From VRUE01 sp963737575 (lineage in GTDB: Bacteria > Actinomycetota > Thermoleophilia > Solirubrobacterales > 70-9): a stretch of DNA of 64,000 bases. The notes under the pieces are model-generated. The model searched no databases. It saw only the letters and a program-made list of their open reading frames with translations, and had not been told where the DNA came from. The position numbers and the translations under genes were made by a program. Below are positions 1-12,417 of the stretch, one piece after another; within the stretch, counting starts at the first letter, position 1; every line of letters begins with the position of its first letter. The stretch is from positions 1 through 64,000 of the forward strand of contig CAVTTJ010000009.1 of assembly GCA_963737575.1 (NCBI GenBank), written 5' to 3'.

Positions 1-332
1 CTGGTCAGGGTCCCGAGCTCTTCGCCGTTGTCGCCGACGACGACGCTGTTGCGGGAAGCCTTGTACTGGGCGAAGTTGTAGATCGCCGGCAGGTCCTGGG
101 CGACGGCGGCCATCATCCCGAACACCATCGAGACCACCGCGAGCACGGCGAGGCCGAGAAGCACGAAGAGGATGCGCAGCTTCTTCAGCTGCGGTCTCCT
201 TGGCTTCTCGGGAGCGGGTTTCGTCGCCGGGGGCGGCTCCTTGCCGCCTCGCCGGCGAGGCTTTAATCCAGAGGCACCATCAAGAGGTTTCGCACGGCGT
301 CGAGCCGCCGAGCGAAGGCGGCAGTCTAGCAT
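1..332 (-). CDS. Penicillin-binding protein, N-terminal part (runs off window)
   Basis: Only the first ~110 codons are inside the window; the gene continues beyond base 1 on the minus strand. From the ATG at 332 the product has a basic, proline-rich cytoplasmic tail, one hydrophobic segment (LRILFVLLGLAVLAVVSM, about residues 53-70) and then the start of an extracytoplasmic domain with SRNSVVVGDNGEELGTLT. That last stretch resembles the region just after the membrane anchor of class A penicillin-binding proteins, where the transglycosylase domain begins, so a role in peptidoglycan polymerisation at the outer membrane face is inferred. The start is uncertain: no other ATG precedes the membrane segment, and no clear ribosome binding site is seen. 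It is divergent from tyrS, with a repeat element between them. Confidence 0.6.
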   Translation of the reverse strand, partial: MLDCRLRSAARRRAKPLDGASGLKPRRRGGKEPPPATKPAPEKPRRPQLKKLRILFVLLGLAVLAVVSMVFGMMAAVAQDLPAIYNFAQYKASRNSVVVGDNGEELGTLT

Positions 333-338
333 TGCCCA

Positions 339-403
339 TGAGCGCGGAACGAGCAAGCGTGCATGTCTGAGTCTTCGCGCAGCGAGTGAGGCGCGAAGAT
401 TGA
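339..403 (+). repeat. GAGCGAGC-type palindromic repeat, copy A1 (5-prime of tyrS)
   Basis: A ~65 bp element directly before the tyrS ATG at 409. It closely matches a minus-strand copy at 40393-40452; both share CGAGCAAGCGTGCAT followed by TTCGCGCAGCGAG. It contains a perfect 8 bp inverted repeat, CTTCGCGC (373-380) with GCGCGAAG (391-398). It also opens a tiny reading frame starting ATGAGCGCGGAACGAGC that stops after ten codons. Related copies occur at five other gene boundaries in this window. Confidence 0.7.
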
Positions 404-408
404 AATCC

Positions 409-1563
409 ATGGATCTGACCAGCAATGCGGTCGACGTTCTGCCCGCGGGAGGCTGAGGAGCAGCTCGGCGAGGGCAGGCCGCTGCGCGTCAAGCTCGGGA
501 TCGACCCGACCACGGCCGACATCCACCTCGGCCACACCGTCGTCCTCGGCAAGCTTCGCGAGTTCCAGGACGCGGGCCACCAGGTGGTCCTGATCGTCGG
601 CGACTTCACCGCCCAGGTCGGCGACCCGAGCGGCCGCTCGGCCAGCGCCCGATGCCGACCGCCGAGGAGATCGCGGCCAACGCCGAGACCTACCAGGAGC
701 AGGCGTTCAGGGTTCTCGACCCCGACCGGACCGAGGTCCGCTTCAACAGCGAGTGGCTGCGGATGGACTCCCAGGAGCTCCTCTCGCTGCTCACGAAGAC
801 GACGGTGGCGCGGCTGCTCGAGCGCGACGACTTCCAGAAGAGGATGGCCGCCGGGGCGCCGATCGCCGCCCTCGAGCTCCTCTACCCACTGCTGCAGGGA
901 TACGACTCGGTGGCGATCGACGCCGACATCGAGGTGGGGGGGACCGACCAGAAATTCAACCTCCTCTTCGGCCGCGACATGCAGGCCGCCTACGGCCGGC
1001 CGCAGCAGTCGATCATGACCCTCCCGATCCTGGTCGGGATCGACGGCGAGCAGAAGATGAGCAAGTCGCTCGACAACTACGTCGGCGTCACCGATGCCCC
1101 GGAGGAGATGTTCGGGCGGCTGATGCGCGTCCCCGACCAGGCGATGGCCGAGTACTTCCGCCTCCTCCTCGGCGAGGAGGTCCCGAGCGGGCCGCCGAAC
1201 GAGGCGAAGCGCGAGCTGGCGCGGCGGCTCGTCGCCCGCTACCACGGCGAGAGCGGGGCGGCCGCGGCCGAGGAGCACTTCAACCGCCTCTTCGTCGACC
1301 ACGAGCTGCCGGCCGACCTCGAGGAGGCGGCCGTCGCCCTAATCGCCGGCGAGGACGGCGGCCAGGTCCACATGCCGCAGCTGATGGGCGGCCTGTTCGA
1401 GATCAGCTCCAGCGAGGCGAGGCGCCTGATCGGGCAGGGAGGCGTCAAGCTCGACGGCGAGACGCTCCCGGCCGACCGCCTCGACTACGATCCGGCCGAC
1501 CTCGACGGGCGGGTCCTGCAGGTCGGAAAGCGGCGCTTCAGGCGCCTGCGCGCGACCGCCTAG
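409..1563 (+). CDS. tyrS: Tyrosyl-tRNA synthetase, frame broken twice in this sequence
   Basis: Charges tRNA-Tyr in the cytoplasm. The reconstructed product is ~384 aa, of the TyrZ type, with LGIDPTTADIHLGHT (class I HIGH-like motif), GDPSGRS, the KMSKS loop near 1056-1070 and a C-terminal S4 RNA-binding domain (SSSEARRLIGQGG). The frame is disturbed twice. An extra G in the run at 447-449 would stop translation at 454. A missing G between 643 and 644 (GGCC/AGCGCCC, where GCC GAG CGC is expected) restores the original frame. Removing one G and adding one gives continuous MDLTSNAVDVLPAEAEEQ... through GDPSGRSAERPM. Two compensating single-base changes in an essential gene point to sequence error, not decay. 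The start at 409 directly follows a repeat element. The rRNA promoter overlaps its stop codon. Confidence 0.85.
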
Positions 1564-1589
1564 CCAAGAGGCCCCTTCGGCGCTATACT
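1561..1589 (+). promoter_or_regulatory. Candidate rRNA operon promoter
   Basis: TAGCCA (1561-1566, four of six matches to TTGACA), a 17 bp spacer and TATACT (1584-1589) lie at the tyrS stop codon, ~255 bp before the 16S gene. The -10 is good and the -35 is weak. No second promoter is obvious in the leader. Confidence 0.45.
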
Positions 1590-1844
1590 CCTCGGTCCCT
1601 CTGGGAAGGGCCCTCGGCCCGACCCGTGCGTGGAGAGCGACGAGTCCCGTCGTGAGAGACGCAGCGGTCTTTGAAAACTGAGCAGCGTGCACTCCGCAGG
1701 CCCACGGGTCTGTGGATTGTTTGAGCCCGATCCACTCGGCTCGTCAGCGTGCCGAGTGGATCTGATTTACCCGTCATGTCGGTCGCCGCGTTTGTGTACT
1801 CGGTGGCCATTAGTCAGGCATGACCACTCTCTGTAAGAAGTATT
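1590..1844 (+). other. rRNA leader with 16S processing-stem arm
   Basis: There is no gene here. The stretch 1666-1687 (GGTCTTTGAAAACTGAGCAG and two more bases) is complementary to 3449-3470 downstream of 16S. The pairing is 5 bp, a short mismatch, then 14 perfect bp (1674-1687 with 3449-3462). This is the expected RNase III-type stem that loops out 16S. The CTTTGAAAACTG part also resembles a boxA-like antitermination leader sequence. Confidence 0.6.
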
Positions 1845-3390
<1,546 letters not shown>

Positions 3391-3585
3391 TAGGGAGATT
3401 TCTCTAGAACGTCGACCGGGCTCCCCGATGACTCAGTGTCATCGGGAACGCTGCTCAGTTTTGAGAGACCGCCGGCGGAATATCTCCGTCGCGTGCGCCT
3501 CGGTGGAGCTTGAAAACCGTACAAGGCCAATATTGATGTAAGGGTAATTTTACGACCTGTACGTTTCGACGTATGGGTCGCTCAC
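3391..3585 (+). other. 16S-23S internal transcribed spacer without tRNA
   Basis: About 195 bp. It holds the downstream arm of the 16S processing stem (3449-3470) and the upstream arm of the 23S stem (3501-3530). The 23S arm pairs with 6600-6629 at 28 of 30 positions. I looked for tRNA-Ile and tRNA-Ala (CCA ends, T-loop GTTCRA) and saw neither. A short hairpin CCCGATGAC...GTCATCGGG lies at about 3424-3446. Confidence 0.75.
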
Positions 3586-6582
<2,997 letters not shown>

Positions 6583-6647
6583 GATATTTTTACCCTTCTT
6601 TGGCCTTGTGCGGTTCTCAAGCTCCACCGGGGGCGGTTTCGCAATAT

Positions 6648-6764
6648 TTCCGGTGGCGTATAGCGAGGGGGAAACACCTCTTCCCATTCCGAACAGAGCA
6701 GTTAAGCCCCTCAGCGCCGATGGTACTTGGAGGGCAACCTCCTGGGAGAGTAGGTCGCCGCCGG
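6648..6764 (+). rRNA. rrf: 5S ribosomal RNA
   Basis: About 117 nt, following 23S by 65 bp. It has the typical CGGTGGCG...CGCCGCCGG terminal helix, the segment CCCATTCCGAACAGAGCAGT in the middle and GGGAGAGTAGG near the end. It is the last gene of the operon. Confidence 0.95.
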
Positions 6765-6779
6765 TTCTTCCTCTGACCT

Positions 6780-6800
6780 GGGCCGCCCATCGGGCGGCCC
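6780..6800 (+). terminator. rRNA operon terminator hairpin
   Basis: A perfect 9 bp stem, GGGCCGCCC-ATC-GGGCGGCCC, lies 15 bp after 5S and is followed by TTCGTCGTCA. The T tract is weak, as is common in high-GC genomes. Confidence 0.7.
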
Positions 6801-6825
6801 TTCGTCGTCAATCGGGCGGTTCGGC

Positions 6826-8034
6826 TCAGGAATGGGCGGCGAATCGATCGATCGCCGCGTTCCAGCTGCCGGTGCTGCGAACCCTCCTTCGCATCCTGCT
6901 CTCGCAGGAGCGCGGAGCGGGCCCCACCGGCTCGAGCCCGTACTCGCCGAGCGTCGCGAAATCGATGATCAGATCGACCGTGTCGGTCACCCGTGCCGTG
7001 AATGTCGTCTTCGTCTCGAACATGAGTTCGTAATCTAGGGGCGCCCTCGGACGCCTCCCTGATTTTGCAAATGTTTTTGCACAGCGTGCCTGCGGGTGGG
7101 GGTTCGGAGGTCCGGCGAATCCCAGGACCAACTCCGATGTGAGGTTCGGTTCCTCGACGTTGGGCGAGTGGCCAACTCCTTCGATCACGTTGGTGAACGC
7201 CGACGGAACCGCCTTCTGGTAGGCCGCCGCGGCAGCGTTGGGGTCTTCGATGATCTGGTCTTCGGCCCCCATGATCACCAGCAGCGGCTTCTTCGTCGCG
7301 GCGATCCGATCGGCGAGTGACTCTTCGGAGGTGTAGTCGTCGAGGGCTTCGTGGGACTGCTTGTAGGAGGTGTAGGTCATCCGGCGCACGTCTTCGACGA
7401 ATTCGTCGGGAACGTCGAATCCGGGGGCGAACGCGACTTCGAGGCCCTTCCTGATCGAGAAGTCGGGCTTGATCCGCCACAGAGCCTGGCCGAGGATCGG
7501 GACGAACGGCAGGTTCGCCAGGGTGCCGAGGCCACCGCCTTCTTCGGGCGATGCGCGGCTATCCATGATCACCAGCCGCGCCACGAGTTCGGGCGACTGT
7601 TCGGCCAGCGCGACCGCGACACCGCCGCCGAGCGAGTGGCCGACCACGGTCGCGCGGGTGACCCCGAGGCGCGCCATCGCCTGGGCGACCAGGCTCGCCT
7701 GGTCGGGGATCGAGTAGCCGGAGCTCGGTTTTTCGGAGCCGCCGTGCCCGAGGAGGTCGACCGCGATGACGCGATGGGCCTTGTCGAGCAGGGGGATCAT
7801 CCCGTTCCACCAATTGATCGCGCAGGAGAAGCAGTGGATGAGCACGATCGGGGAGCCGTCGCGAGGGCCGCGGTCCACGACCTGGATGTCGCCACCGTCG
7901 AGGCCGAGGATCCTGCCGCCGGGTTCGGTCACCTCGGCGGACTTCGTTTCGTTCGAGGTGACGACCGCGTTGAGAACGAGCAGCACCAGGAGGGCGGCGG
8001 CAACCCCGATCGCGATCTTCCAGCCCCTGCGCAT
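6826..8034 (-). CDS. Membrane-anchored or secreted alpha/beta hydrolase with odd C-terminal extension
   Basis: 402 aa. Residues 8-27 form an N-terminal signal anchor. The hydrolase fold has the oxyanion region VLIHCFSCAINWW, the nucleophile elbow VGHSLGGG, the acid region MGAEDQII and the histidine in GVGHSPNVEEP. The substrate is unknown; the family includes lipases, esterases and haloperoxidase-like enzymes. A usual family member would end near ELVLGFAG. Here ~95 more residues follow (RCAKTFAKSG, then MFETKTTFTARVTDTVDLII), with no similarity to the fold. The core uses GAA for Glu (16 GAA, 4 GAG) and the extension mostly GAG (4 of 5). The tail may be a separate small gene joined by read-through or a base error. 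Divergent from murA. Confidence 0.75.
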   Translation of the reverse strand: MRRGWKIAIGVAAALLVLLVLNAVVTSNETKSAEVTEPGGRILGLDGGDIQVVDRGPRDGSPIVLIHCFSCAINWWNGMIPLLDKAHRVIAVDLLGHGGSEKPSSGYSIPDQASLVAQAMARLGVTRATVVGHSLGGGVAVALAEQSPELVARLVIMDSRASPEEGGGLGTLANLPFVPILGQALWRIKPDFSIRKGLEVAFAPGFDVPDEFVEDVRRMTYTSYKQSHEALDDYTSEESLADRIAATKKPLLVIMGAEDQIIEDPNAAAAAYQKAVPSAFTNVIEGVGHSPNVEEPNLTSELVLGFAGPPNPHPQARCAKTFAKSGRRPRAPLDYELMFETKTTFTARVTDTVDLIIDFATLGEYGLEPVGPAPRSCESRMRRRVRSTGSWNAAIDRFAAHS

Positions 8035-8055
8035 GGACGGCCGTTACCCTAGCCG

Positions 8056-8076
8056 CATATGAGCGCGGAGCGATAG
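8056..8076 (+). repeat. Fragment of the GAGCGAGC repeat before murA
   Basis: ATGAGCGCGGAGCGATAGGC just before the murA ATG matches the first ~16 bases of copy A1 (ATGAGCGCGGAACGA). It opens a five-codon frame (Met-Ser-Ala-Glu-Arg, stop). It is short, so chance similarity is possible. Confidence 0.35.
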
Positions 8077-8078
8077 GC

Positions 8079-9377
8079 ATGGAGAAGTTCGTGATCCAAG
8101 GCGGGACGCCGCTCTGCGGAGAGGTGACCGCGGCCGGCAACAAGAACGCGGCCCTGCCGATCCTTGCCGCATGCCTGCTTACTGAGGAGGAGCTTCTCCT
8201 CCACAGGGTGCCGCGGATCCGCGACACCGAGGCACAGATCGCGCTGCTCGAGCGGCTCGGGGTCGAGGCCGTTTGGGTCGCCGACAACAGCCTTCGCCTC
8301 TGCGCGCGGACCGTCTCCGAGGTCGAGGTCGACCGCGACCTCTCGAACAGCATCAGGGCGTCATTTCTCGTCGCCGGCCCTCTGCTGGCGCGGTTCGGCG
8401 AGGCAAGGATGCCGCCCCCCGGAGGTGACTTCATCGGCCGTCGCAGACTCGATGCCCACCTCGACGCCTTCCTCGACCTCGGCGCGCGCGTCGAGGGGGA
8501 CCGCTGGATCGAGCTGACCTCTCCCAACGGAGGGCTCCGCGCCTGCTCGATCTTCATGGACGAGCCGTCGGTGATGGGAACCGAGAACGCGCTGATGGCG
8601 GCGGCGTTGACGCCGGGGCCGACGACGGTCTCGAACGCCGCCTCCGAGCCCCACGTCCAGGACCTCGCCCGTCTCCTGACCGAGATGGGCGCCACCGTCG
8701 ACGGGATCGGGTCCAACGTGATGACCGTCCACGGCCGCGACCGCCTGGGCGGTGCCGAGCACACGATCTCGCCCGACCACATCGAGGTCGGAAGCTTCAT
8801 GGCTCTTGCCGCCGCCACCGGCGGCGAGCTGAGGGTCCGAGGCGCCGAGCCGCGCGACCTTGTCATGGTCCGCCGCCAGTTCCGCCGCCTCGGGCTCGAA
8901 TCGAAGCTCGACGGCGACGACGTGCTGGTCCCCGCCGAGCAGCGGCTGCGGATCAAATCGGACCTCGGCGACGCGATCCCGAAGGTCGAGGACGGGCCCT
9001 GGCCGGCCTTTCCGGCGGACCTCACCTCGATCGCTCTCGCCCTCGCCACCCAGGCCGACGGCGAGATCCTGATCTTCGAGAAGATGTTCGAGAACCGGCT
9101 CTTCTTCGTCGACAAGCTCGTCGCGATGGGCGCTCGGATCACGCTCTGCGATCCCCACAGGGCGATCGTCAGCGGTCCGAGCCGGCTTCACGGCGAACGC
9201 GTGGAGAGCCCGGACATCCGCGCCGGGATGGCGATGCTCATCGCGGCGCTCGCCGCGGACGGTGTCTCGGAGATCGGCAACATCCGCCAGATCGACCGTG
9301 GCTATGAGCGGATCGACGACCGCCTGCGGGCGCTCGGCGCCCAGATCGAGCGCGTCTCCGCCGAGGTCCCGGCCTAG
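8079..9377 (+). CDS. murA: UDP-N-acetylglucosamine 1-carboxyvinyltransferase
   Basis: 432 aa, full length. It transfers enolpyruvate from PEP to UDP-GlcNAc, the first committed step of peptidoglycan synthesis, in the cytoplasm. The N-terminal substrate motif GNKNAALPILAA (residues 20-31) is present. The active-site loop reads PPGGDFIGRR, with Asp117 (codon 8427-8429) where most MurA proteins have the catalytic Cys. Asp at this site is known from mycobacteria and chlamydiae and gives intrinsic fosfomycin resistance, because the drug alkylates the Cys. The gene sits at the head of the his series but is separated from hisZ by a repeat element. Confidence 0.93.
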   Translation: MEKFVIQGGTPLCGEVTAAGNKNAALPILAACLLTEEELLLHRVPRIRDTEAQIALLERLGVEAVWVADNSLRLCARTVSEVEVDRDLSNSIRASFLVAGPLLARFGEARMPPPGGDFIGRRRLDAHLDAFLDLGARVEGDRWIELTSPNGGLRACSIFMDEPSVMGTENALMAAALTPGPTTVSNAASEPHVQDLARLLTEMGATVDGIGSNVMTVHGRDRLGGAEHTISPDHIEVGSFMALAAATGGELRVRGAEPRDLVMVRRQFRRLGLESKLDGDDVLVPAEQRLRIKSDLGDAIPKVEDGPWPAFPADLTSIALALATQADGEILIFEKMFENRLFFVDKLVAMGARITLCDPHRAIVSGPSRLHGERVESPDIRAGMAMLIAALAADGVSEIGNIRQIDRGYERIDDRLRALGAQIERVSAEVPA

Positions 9378-9397
9378 GCAAGGCCGCCCTGCCCCCG

Positions 9398-9470
9398 GAC
9401 GCGGGAGCGAGCGAGCAAGATCGCCGGTAATCATGAGTGCGAGCGAGCGGAAGCAGAGGAGGCGGGGCAG
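9398..9470 (+). repeat. GAGCGAGC-type repeat, copy B1 (5-prime of hisZ)
   Basis: This fills the murA-hisZ gap. It matches copy B2 at 34929-35000 over ~70 bp at roughly four in five positions. Shared blocks are GACGCGGGAGCGAGCGAGCA, GCCGGT and ATGAGTGCGAGCGAGCG. It is in the same orientation as the following gene in both places. Confidence 0.75.
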
Positions 9471-9477
9471 TAGATGA
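9433..9477 (+). CDS. Possible 14-codon upstream reading frame coupled to hisZ
   Basis: ATG inside repeat B1 opens a frame for MSASERKQRRRGSR whose TGA (9475-9477) overlaps the hisZ ATG (9474) as ATGA. Such an overlap permits translational coupling. In the sister copy B2 the same start (MSASEREQ) runs in frame into PgsA. There is no evidence the peptide itself is functional, and it lacks histidine codons, so it is not a classical his leader. It may simply be repeat sequence. Confidence 0.2.
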   Translation: MSASERKQRRRGSR

Positions 9478-10466
9478 TTCACCGAATACCCCCTGGGACA
9501 AGGGACATTCTGCCCGACGAGATGCGTGAGCTCCGCCGGCTCCATCTGGCGATGATCGACGTCTTCGAGAGCCGCGGCTACGGCGAGGTCGCGACGCCGG
9601 CGATCGAGTACGACGAGGTCCTCGCCCGCGGCGACGGCCGGGCCGCGAGCTCCTCGTACCGGTTCTTCGACGAGCGCGGCGACATGCTGGCGCTGCGCTC
9701 CGACATGACGGTTCCGATCGCGAGGCTGGTCGCGAGCCGCTACGCGAGCTCCGAGATGCCGCTGCGACTCTGCTATCTGGCGAACGCCTTCCGCGCCGTC
9801 CGACCTCAGCGTGGGCAGATGCGCGAGTTCGCCCAGGCCGGGATCGAGCTGATCGGCGCCTCGGCGCCGGAGGGTACGGTCGAGGTCGTCGAGGTGCTCG
9901 AGGCCGCCCTCGACGCGGCCGGCCTCAACCGCGCGGTGATCGGGCTCGGCGACGCCGACCTCTACCGCCAGCTGCTCGAAGAGATCGGGATCGAGGGCGA
10001 GTCGCGTGACGCCGTCCTCGCCCGCCTGGCGACCCACGACCTGGTCGGGCTCGAGGTCGAGCTGACCGAGGTCGACGGGATCAGCGAGGAGCAGGTGGCG
10101 ACCTGCGTCGCCCTCTCCCAGCTCCGCGGTGGGAGCGAGGTCCTCGACCTAGCTCGCGAGCTGGGCGGCGAGGCCGTCCAGCGTGCGATCGCGAGGCTCG
10201 GCGAGACCTACGAGGCACTCGACGGGCGCGGGGTCGCCGAGCGGGTCCAGATCGACCTCGGGCTGCTGCGCGACCTCGGCTACTACAGCGGGGCGATCCT
10301 CGAGGTCTACGACCCGGCGCTGGGCCACATCCTCGGCGGCGGCGGCCGCTACGACGGGCTTCTGCGCCGATTCGGCGTCGACCTCCCCGCCGCCGGCTTC
10401 GCCCTCTACGTCGAGCGGGTGCACGTCGCCCAGCTCGAGGAGGAAGACCGGGGGGCCGGGTCGTGA
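9474..10466 (+). CDS. hisZ: ATP phosphoribosyltransferase regulatory subunit
   Basis: 330 aa. It is a histidyl-tRNA synthetase paralogue that has lost the C-terminal anticodon domain. It begins HRIPPGTRDILPDEM and contains the motif-2-like FRAVRPQRGQMREFAQAGIE and GGGGRYDGLL near the C-terminus. In this family the protein does not charge tRNA; it binds short-form HisG and makes the hetero-octameric ATP phosphoribosyltransferase sensitive to histidine. The length (~330 versus ~420 for true HisS) and the directly following short hisG, overlapping by 4 bp, support HisZ over HisS. Confidence 0.9.
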   Translation: MIHRIPPGTRDILPDEMRELRRLHLAMIDVFESRGYGEVATPAIEYDEVLARGDGRAASSSYRFFDERGDMLALRSDMTVPIARLVASRYASSEMPLRLCYLANAFRAVRPQRGQMREFAQAGIELIGASAPEGTVEVVEVLEAALDAAGLNRAVIGLGDADLYRQLLEEIGIEGESRDAVLARLATHDLVGLEVELTEVDGISEEQVATCVALSQLRGGSEVLDLARELGGEAVQRAIARLGETYEALDGRGVAERVQIDLGLLRDLGYYSGAILEVYDPALGHILGGGGRYDGLLRRFGVDLPAAGFALYVERVHVAQLEEEDRGAGS

Positions 10467-11143
10467 GCGCCGGGTTCGCCGGGATGGGCCATGCGAAGGC
10501 GGAGGGCCCGTTGAAACTCGCGGTCCCGCGGGGCGCCCTTTTCCGGGAAACGCTCGACGTCCTCGACGCCGCCGGGATCGACACCGCCGCCATGCGCGGC
10601 GAGTCGCGGGCGCTGATCTTCGACGAGGGGGAGATCGTGGTGGTCACGATGCGCCCCTCCGACGTCCCCACCTACGTCGAGGCCGGTGCGGCGGACGTCG
10701 GCATCACCGGCAAGGACGTCCTCCTCGAGCAGGCCGACCGGATGGTCTACGAGCTCCTCGACCTCGGCTACGGCCGCTGCCGGATGGTCCTCGCCGGGCG
10801 CCGCGGCGACGAGCGCCTCGGAGAATCGGCGCGGCGCCTGGGGATGATGCGGATCGCGACCAAGTACCCGAGGATCGCCGAGCGCCATTTCGAGTCGACC
10901 GGGCGCCAGGTCGAGGTGATCGATGTCAAGGGCTCGGTGGAGCTCGCGCCGCTGATCGGCCTCGCCGACGGCATCGTCGACCTCGTCGCGACCGGCCGGA
11001 CCCTGGAGGAGAACGAACTCGAGGTCCGCGAGGAGATCGTCGCCTGCAGCGCCCGGTTCGTCGCCAACCGCGTCGCCCACAAGCTGCGCTCGAACGAGGT
11101 CGACGAGCTGACCGCGAAGCTGCGCGAGGCGAGCAGGCGATGA
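10463..11143 (+). CDS. hisG: ATP phosphoribosyltransferase, short form
   Basis: 226 aa. It catalyses the first step of histidine synthesis, ATP + PRPP to phosphoribosyl-ATP. LKLAVPRGALFRETLDVL starts the catalytic domain, and DVGITGKDVLLE and LVATGRTLEENEL are typical. The C-terminal regulatory domain of the long form is missing, as expected when HisZ is present. The annotated GTG start overlaps hisZ (GTGA). An internal ATG (MGHAKAEGPLKLAVPRG) is an alternative start. The stop overlaps the hisD ATG. Confidence 0.93.
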   Translation: MSAGFAGMGHAKAEGPLKLAVPRGALFRETLDVLDAAGIDTAAMRGESRALIFDEGEIVVVTMRPSDVPTYVEAGAADVGITGKDVLLEQADRMVYELLDLGYGRCRMVLAGRRGDERLGESARRLGMMRIATKYPRIAERHFESTGRQVEVIDVKGSVELAPLIGLADGIVDLVATGRTLEENELEVREEIVACSARFVANRVAHKLRSNEVDELTAKLREASRR

Positions 11144-12417
11144 GGGTCAAACGCTTCGAGTGGGAGGCACCGGGGGTCACCGCGGGTGAGATCAGGCTCT
11201 GGCACCTCGAGGAAGGGGAGACCGTCGCCGACATCGACGTCGAGGCGATCAAACAGGAGGTTCTGGCGGGCGGCGATGAGGCGATCGCGAGCCTGAACGA
11301 GCGGTTCGGCGCGAAGAGCGACCCGCGCTCGCTCCTCGTCGACCCCGAGAAGGCCGATGCCGCCCTCGCCGGCCTCGAGCCCGCGCTGCGCGAGTCTCTC
11401 GAGCTGGCGGCCGCCAACATCCGCGCCGTCGCCGAGGCCCAGCTCGAGACGGATGCCCGCACGGTCGACCTGCCGCAGGGCCAGACGGTGACCGTCAGGA
11501 GCATTCCCGTCGCCGCCGCCGGGATCTACGCGCCGGGGGGCCGCGCCTTCTACCCGTCGAGCGTCCTGATGTGCGCGATCCCGGCCCGCGTCGCCGGTGT
11601 CGGGCGGATCGCCCTCGCCTCTCCGCCCGGGCCCGAGGGAGCGCTGCACCCGATCGTCCTCGCCGCCGCCTCGCTCAGCGACGTCGACGAGATCTTCGCG
11701 ATGGGAGGCGCCCAGGCGATCTTCGCCCTCACCTACGGGACCGATAGCGTCGCTGCTGTCGACGTGATCGCCGGGCCCGGCAACGCTTGGGTTCAGGACG
11801 CCAAGCGGGAGGTCCAGGGGCTGGTCGGAATCGACTCCTACGCCGGCCCCTCCGAGCTGATGGTCATCGCCGGACACGATGCCGAGCCGCGCTGGATCGC
11901 GCTCGACCTCTGCGCCCAGGCCGAGCACGGCGAGGAGAGCCCGCTGCTCGTCGCCGCGGTCGAGGAGCACGTCCTCGACGCGATCGAGACCGCCGTCACC
12001 GCGGCCGCCTCGTCCCGTCCCAGCGTCACCGACGCGCCGCTCGCCCTCGTCCAGGTCCCCGACGCCGAGGCCGCCATCGACCTTGCCAACGCCTACTCGC
12101 CCGAGCACCTCGAGTTGATCGAGGAGGACGCGGCGCTGCTCGTCGACAGGGTGACGACGGCCGGCTGCGTGTTCGTCGGCCGGATGGGGGCGACCGCATT
12201 CGGCGACTACGTCGCGGGGTCCAACCATGTCCTTCCCACCACCAGCGCCGGGCGCTTCTCCGGGCCGCTCGGCCCGGGCACCTTCAGGCGCACGATCGCC
12301 ACGGTCGAGATTTCCGCCGAGGCGGCGGCGAAGCTCGCCCCGCACGTCGACCGGATCGCCCGCGCCGAGGGATTCCCGGTCCACGCGGAGTCGGCGATGA
12401 TTAGGAGCAGCCAATGA
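11140..12417 (+). CDS. hisD: Histidinol dehydrogenase
   Basis: 425 aa, normal length. It is a zinc-dependent enzyme that oxidises histidinol to histidine in two NAD-linked steps. Signatures are AGIYAPGGRAFYPSSVLM, VIAGPGNAWVQDAKR and IDSYAGPSELMVIA. The zinc and catalytic residues lie in LCAQAEHGEESP and AYSPEHLELI, and the C-terminal part carries GSNHVLPTTSAGRFSGPLG. The start ATG 11140 overlaps the hisG stop, and the end overlaps hisB by 4 bp. Confidence 0.96.
   Translation: MRVKRFEWEAPGVTAGEIRLWHLEEGETVADIDVEAIKQEVLAGGDEAIASLNERFGAKSDPRSLLVDPEKADAALAGLEPALRESLELAAANIRAVAEAQLETDARTVDLPQGQTVTVRSIPVAAAGIYAPGGRAFYPSSVLMCAIPARVAGVGRIALASPPGPEGALHPIVLAAASLSDVDEIFAMGGAQAIFALTYGTDSVAAVDVIAGPGNAWVQDAKREVQGLVGIDSYAGPSELMVIAGHDAEPRWIALDLCAQAEHGEESPLLVAAVEEHVLDAIETAVTAAASSRPSVTDAPLALVQVPDAEAAIDLANAYSPEHLELIEEDAALLVDRVTTAGCVFVGRMGATAFGDYVAGSNHVLPTTSAGRFSGPLGPGTFRRTIATVEISAEAAAKLAPHVDRIARAEGFPVHAESAMIRSSQ

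Noticed and set aside
409..1563. Calling tyrS a pseudogene
   Set aside because: Both disruptions are single bases that cancel, the protein is otherwise full length, and no other tyrosyl synthetase is known here; similar slips occur in other essential genes in the window.
3391..3585. A tRNA in the 16S-23S spacer
   Set aside because: No cloverleaf, T-loop or CCA-like end is visible; the spacer is filled by processing-stem arms.
9474..10466. Histidyl-tRNA synthetase (hisS) for the gene at 9474
   Set aside because: It is ~90 residues too short, lacks the anticodon-binding domain, and precedes a short-form hisG, all of which point to HisZ.
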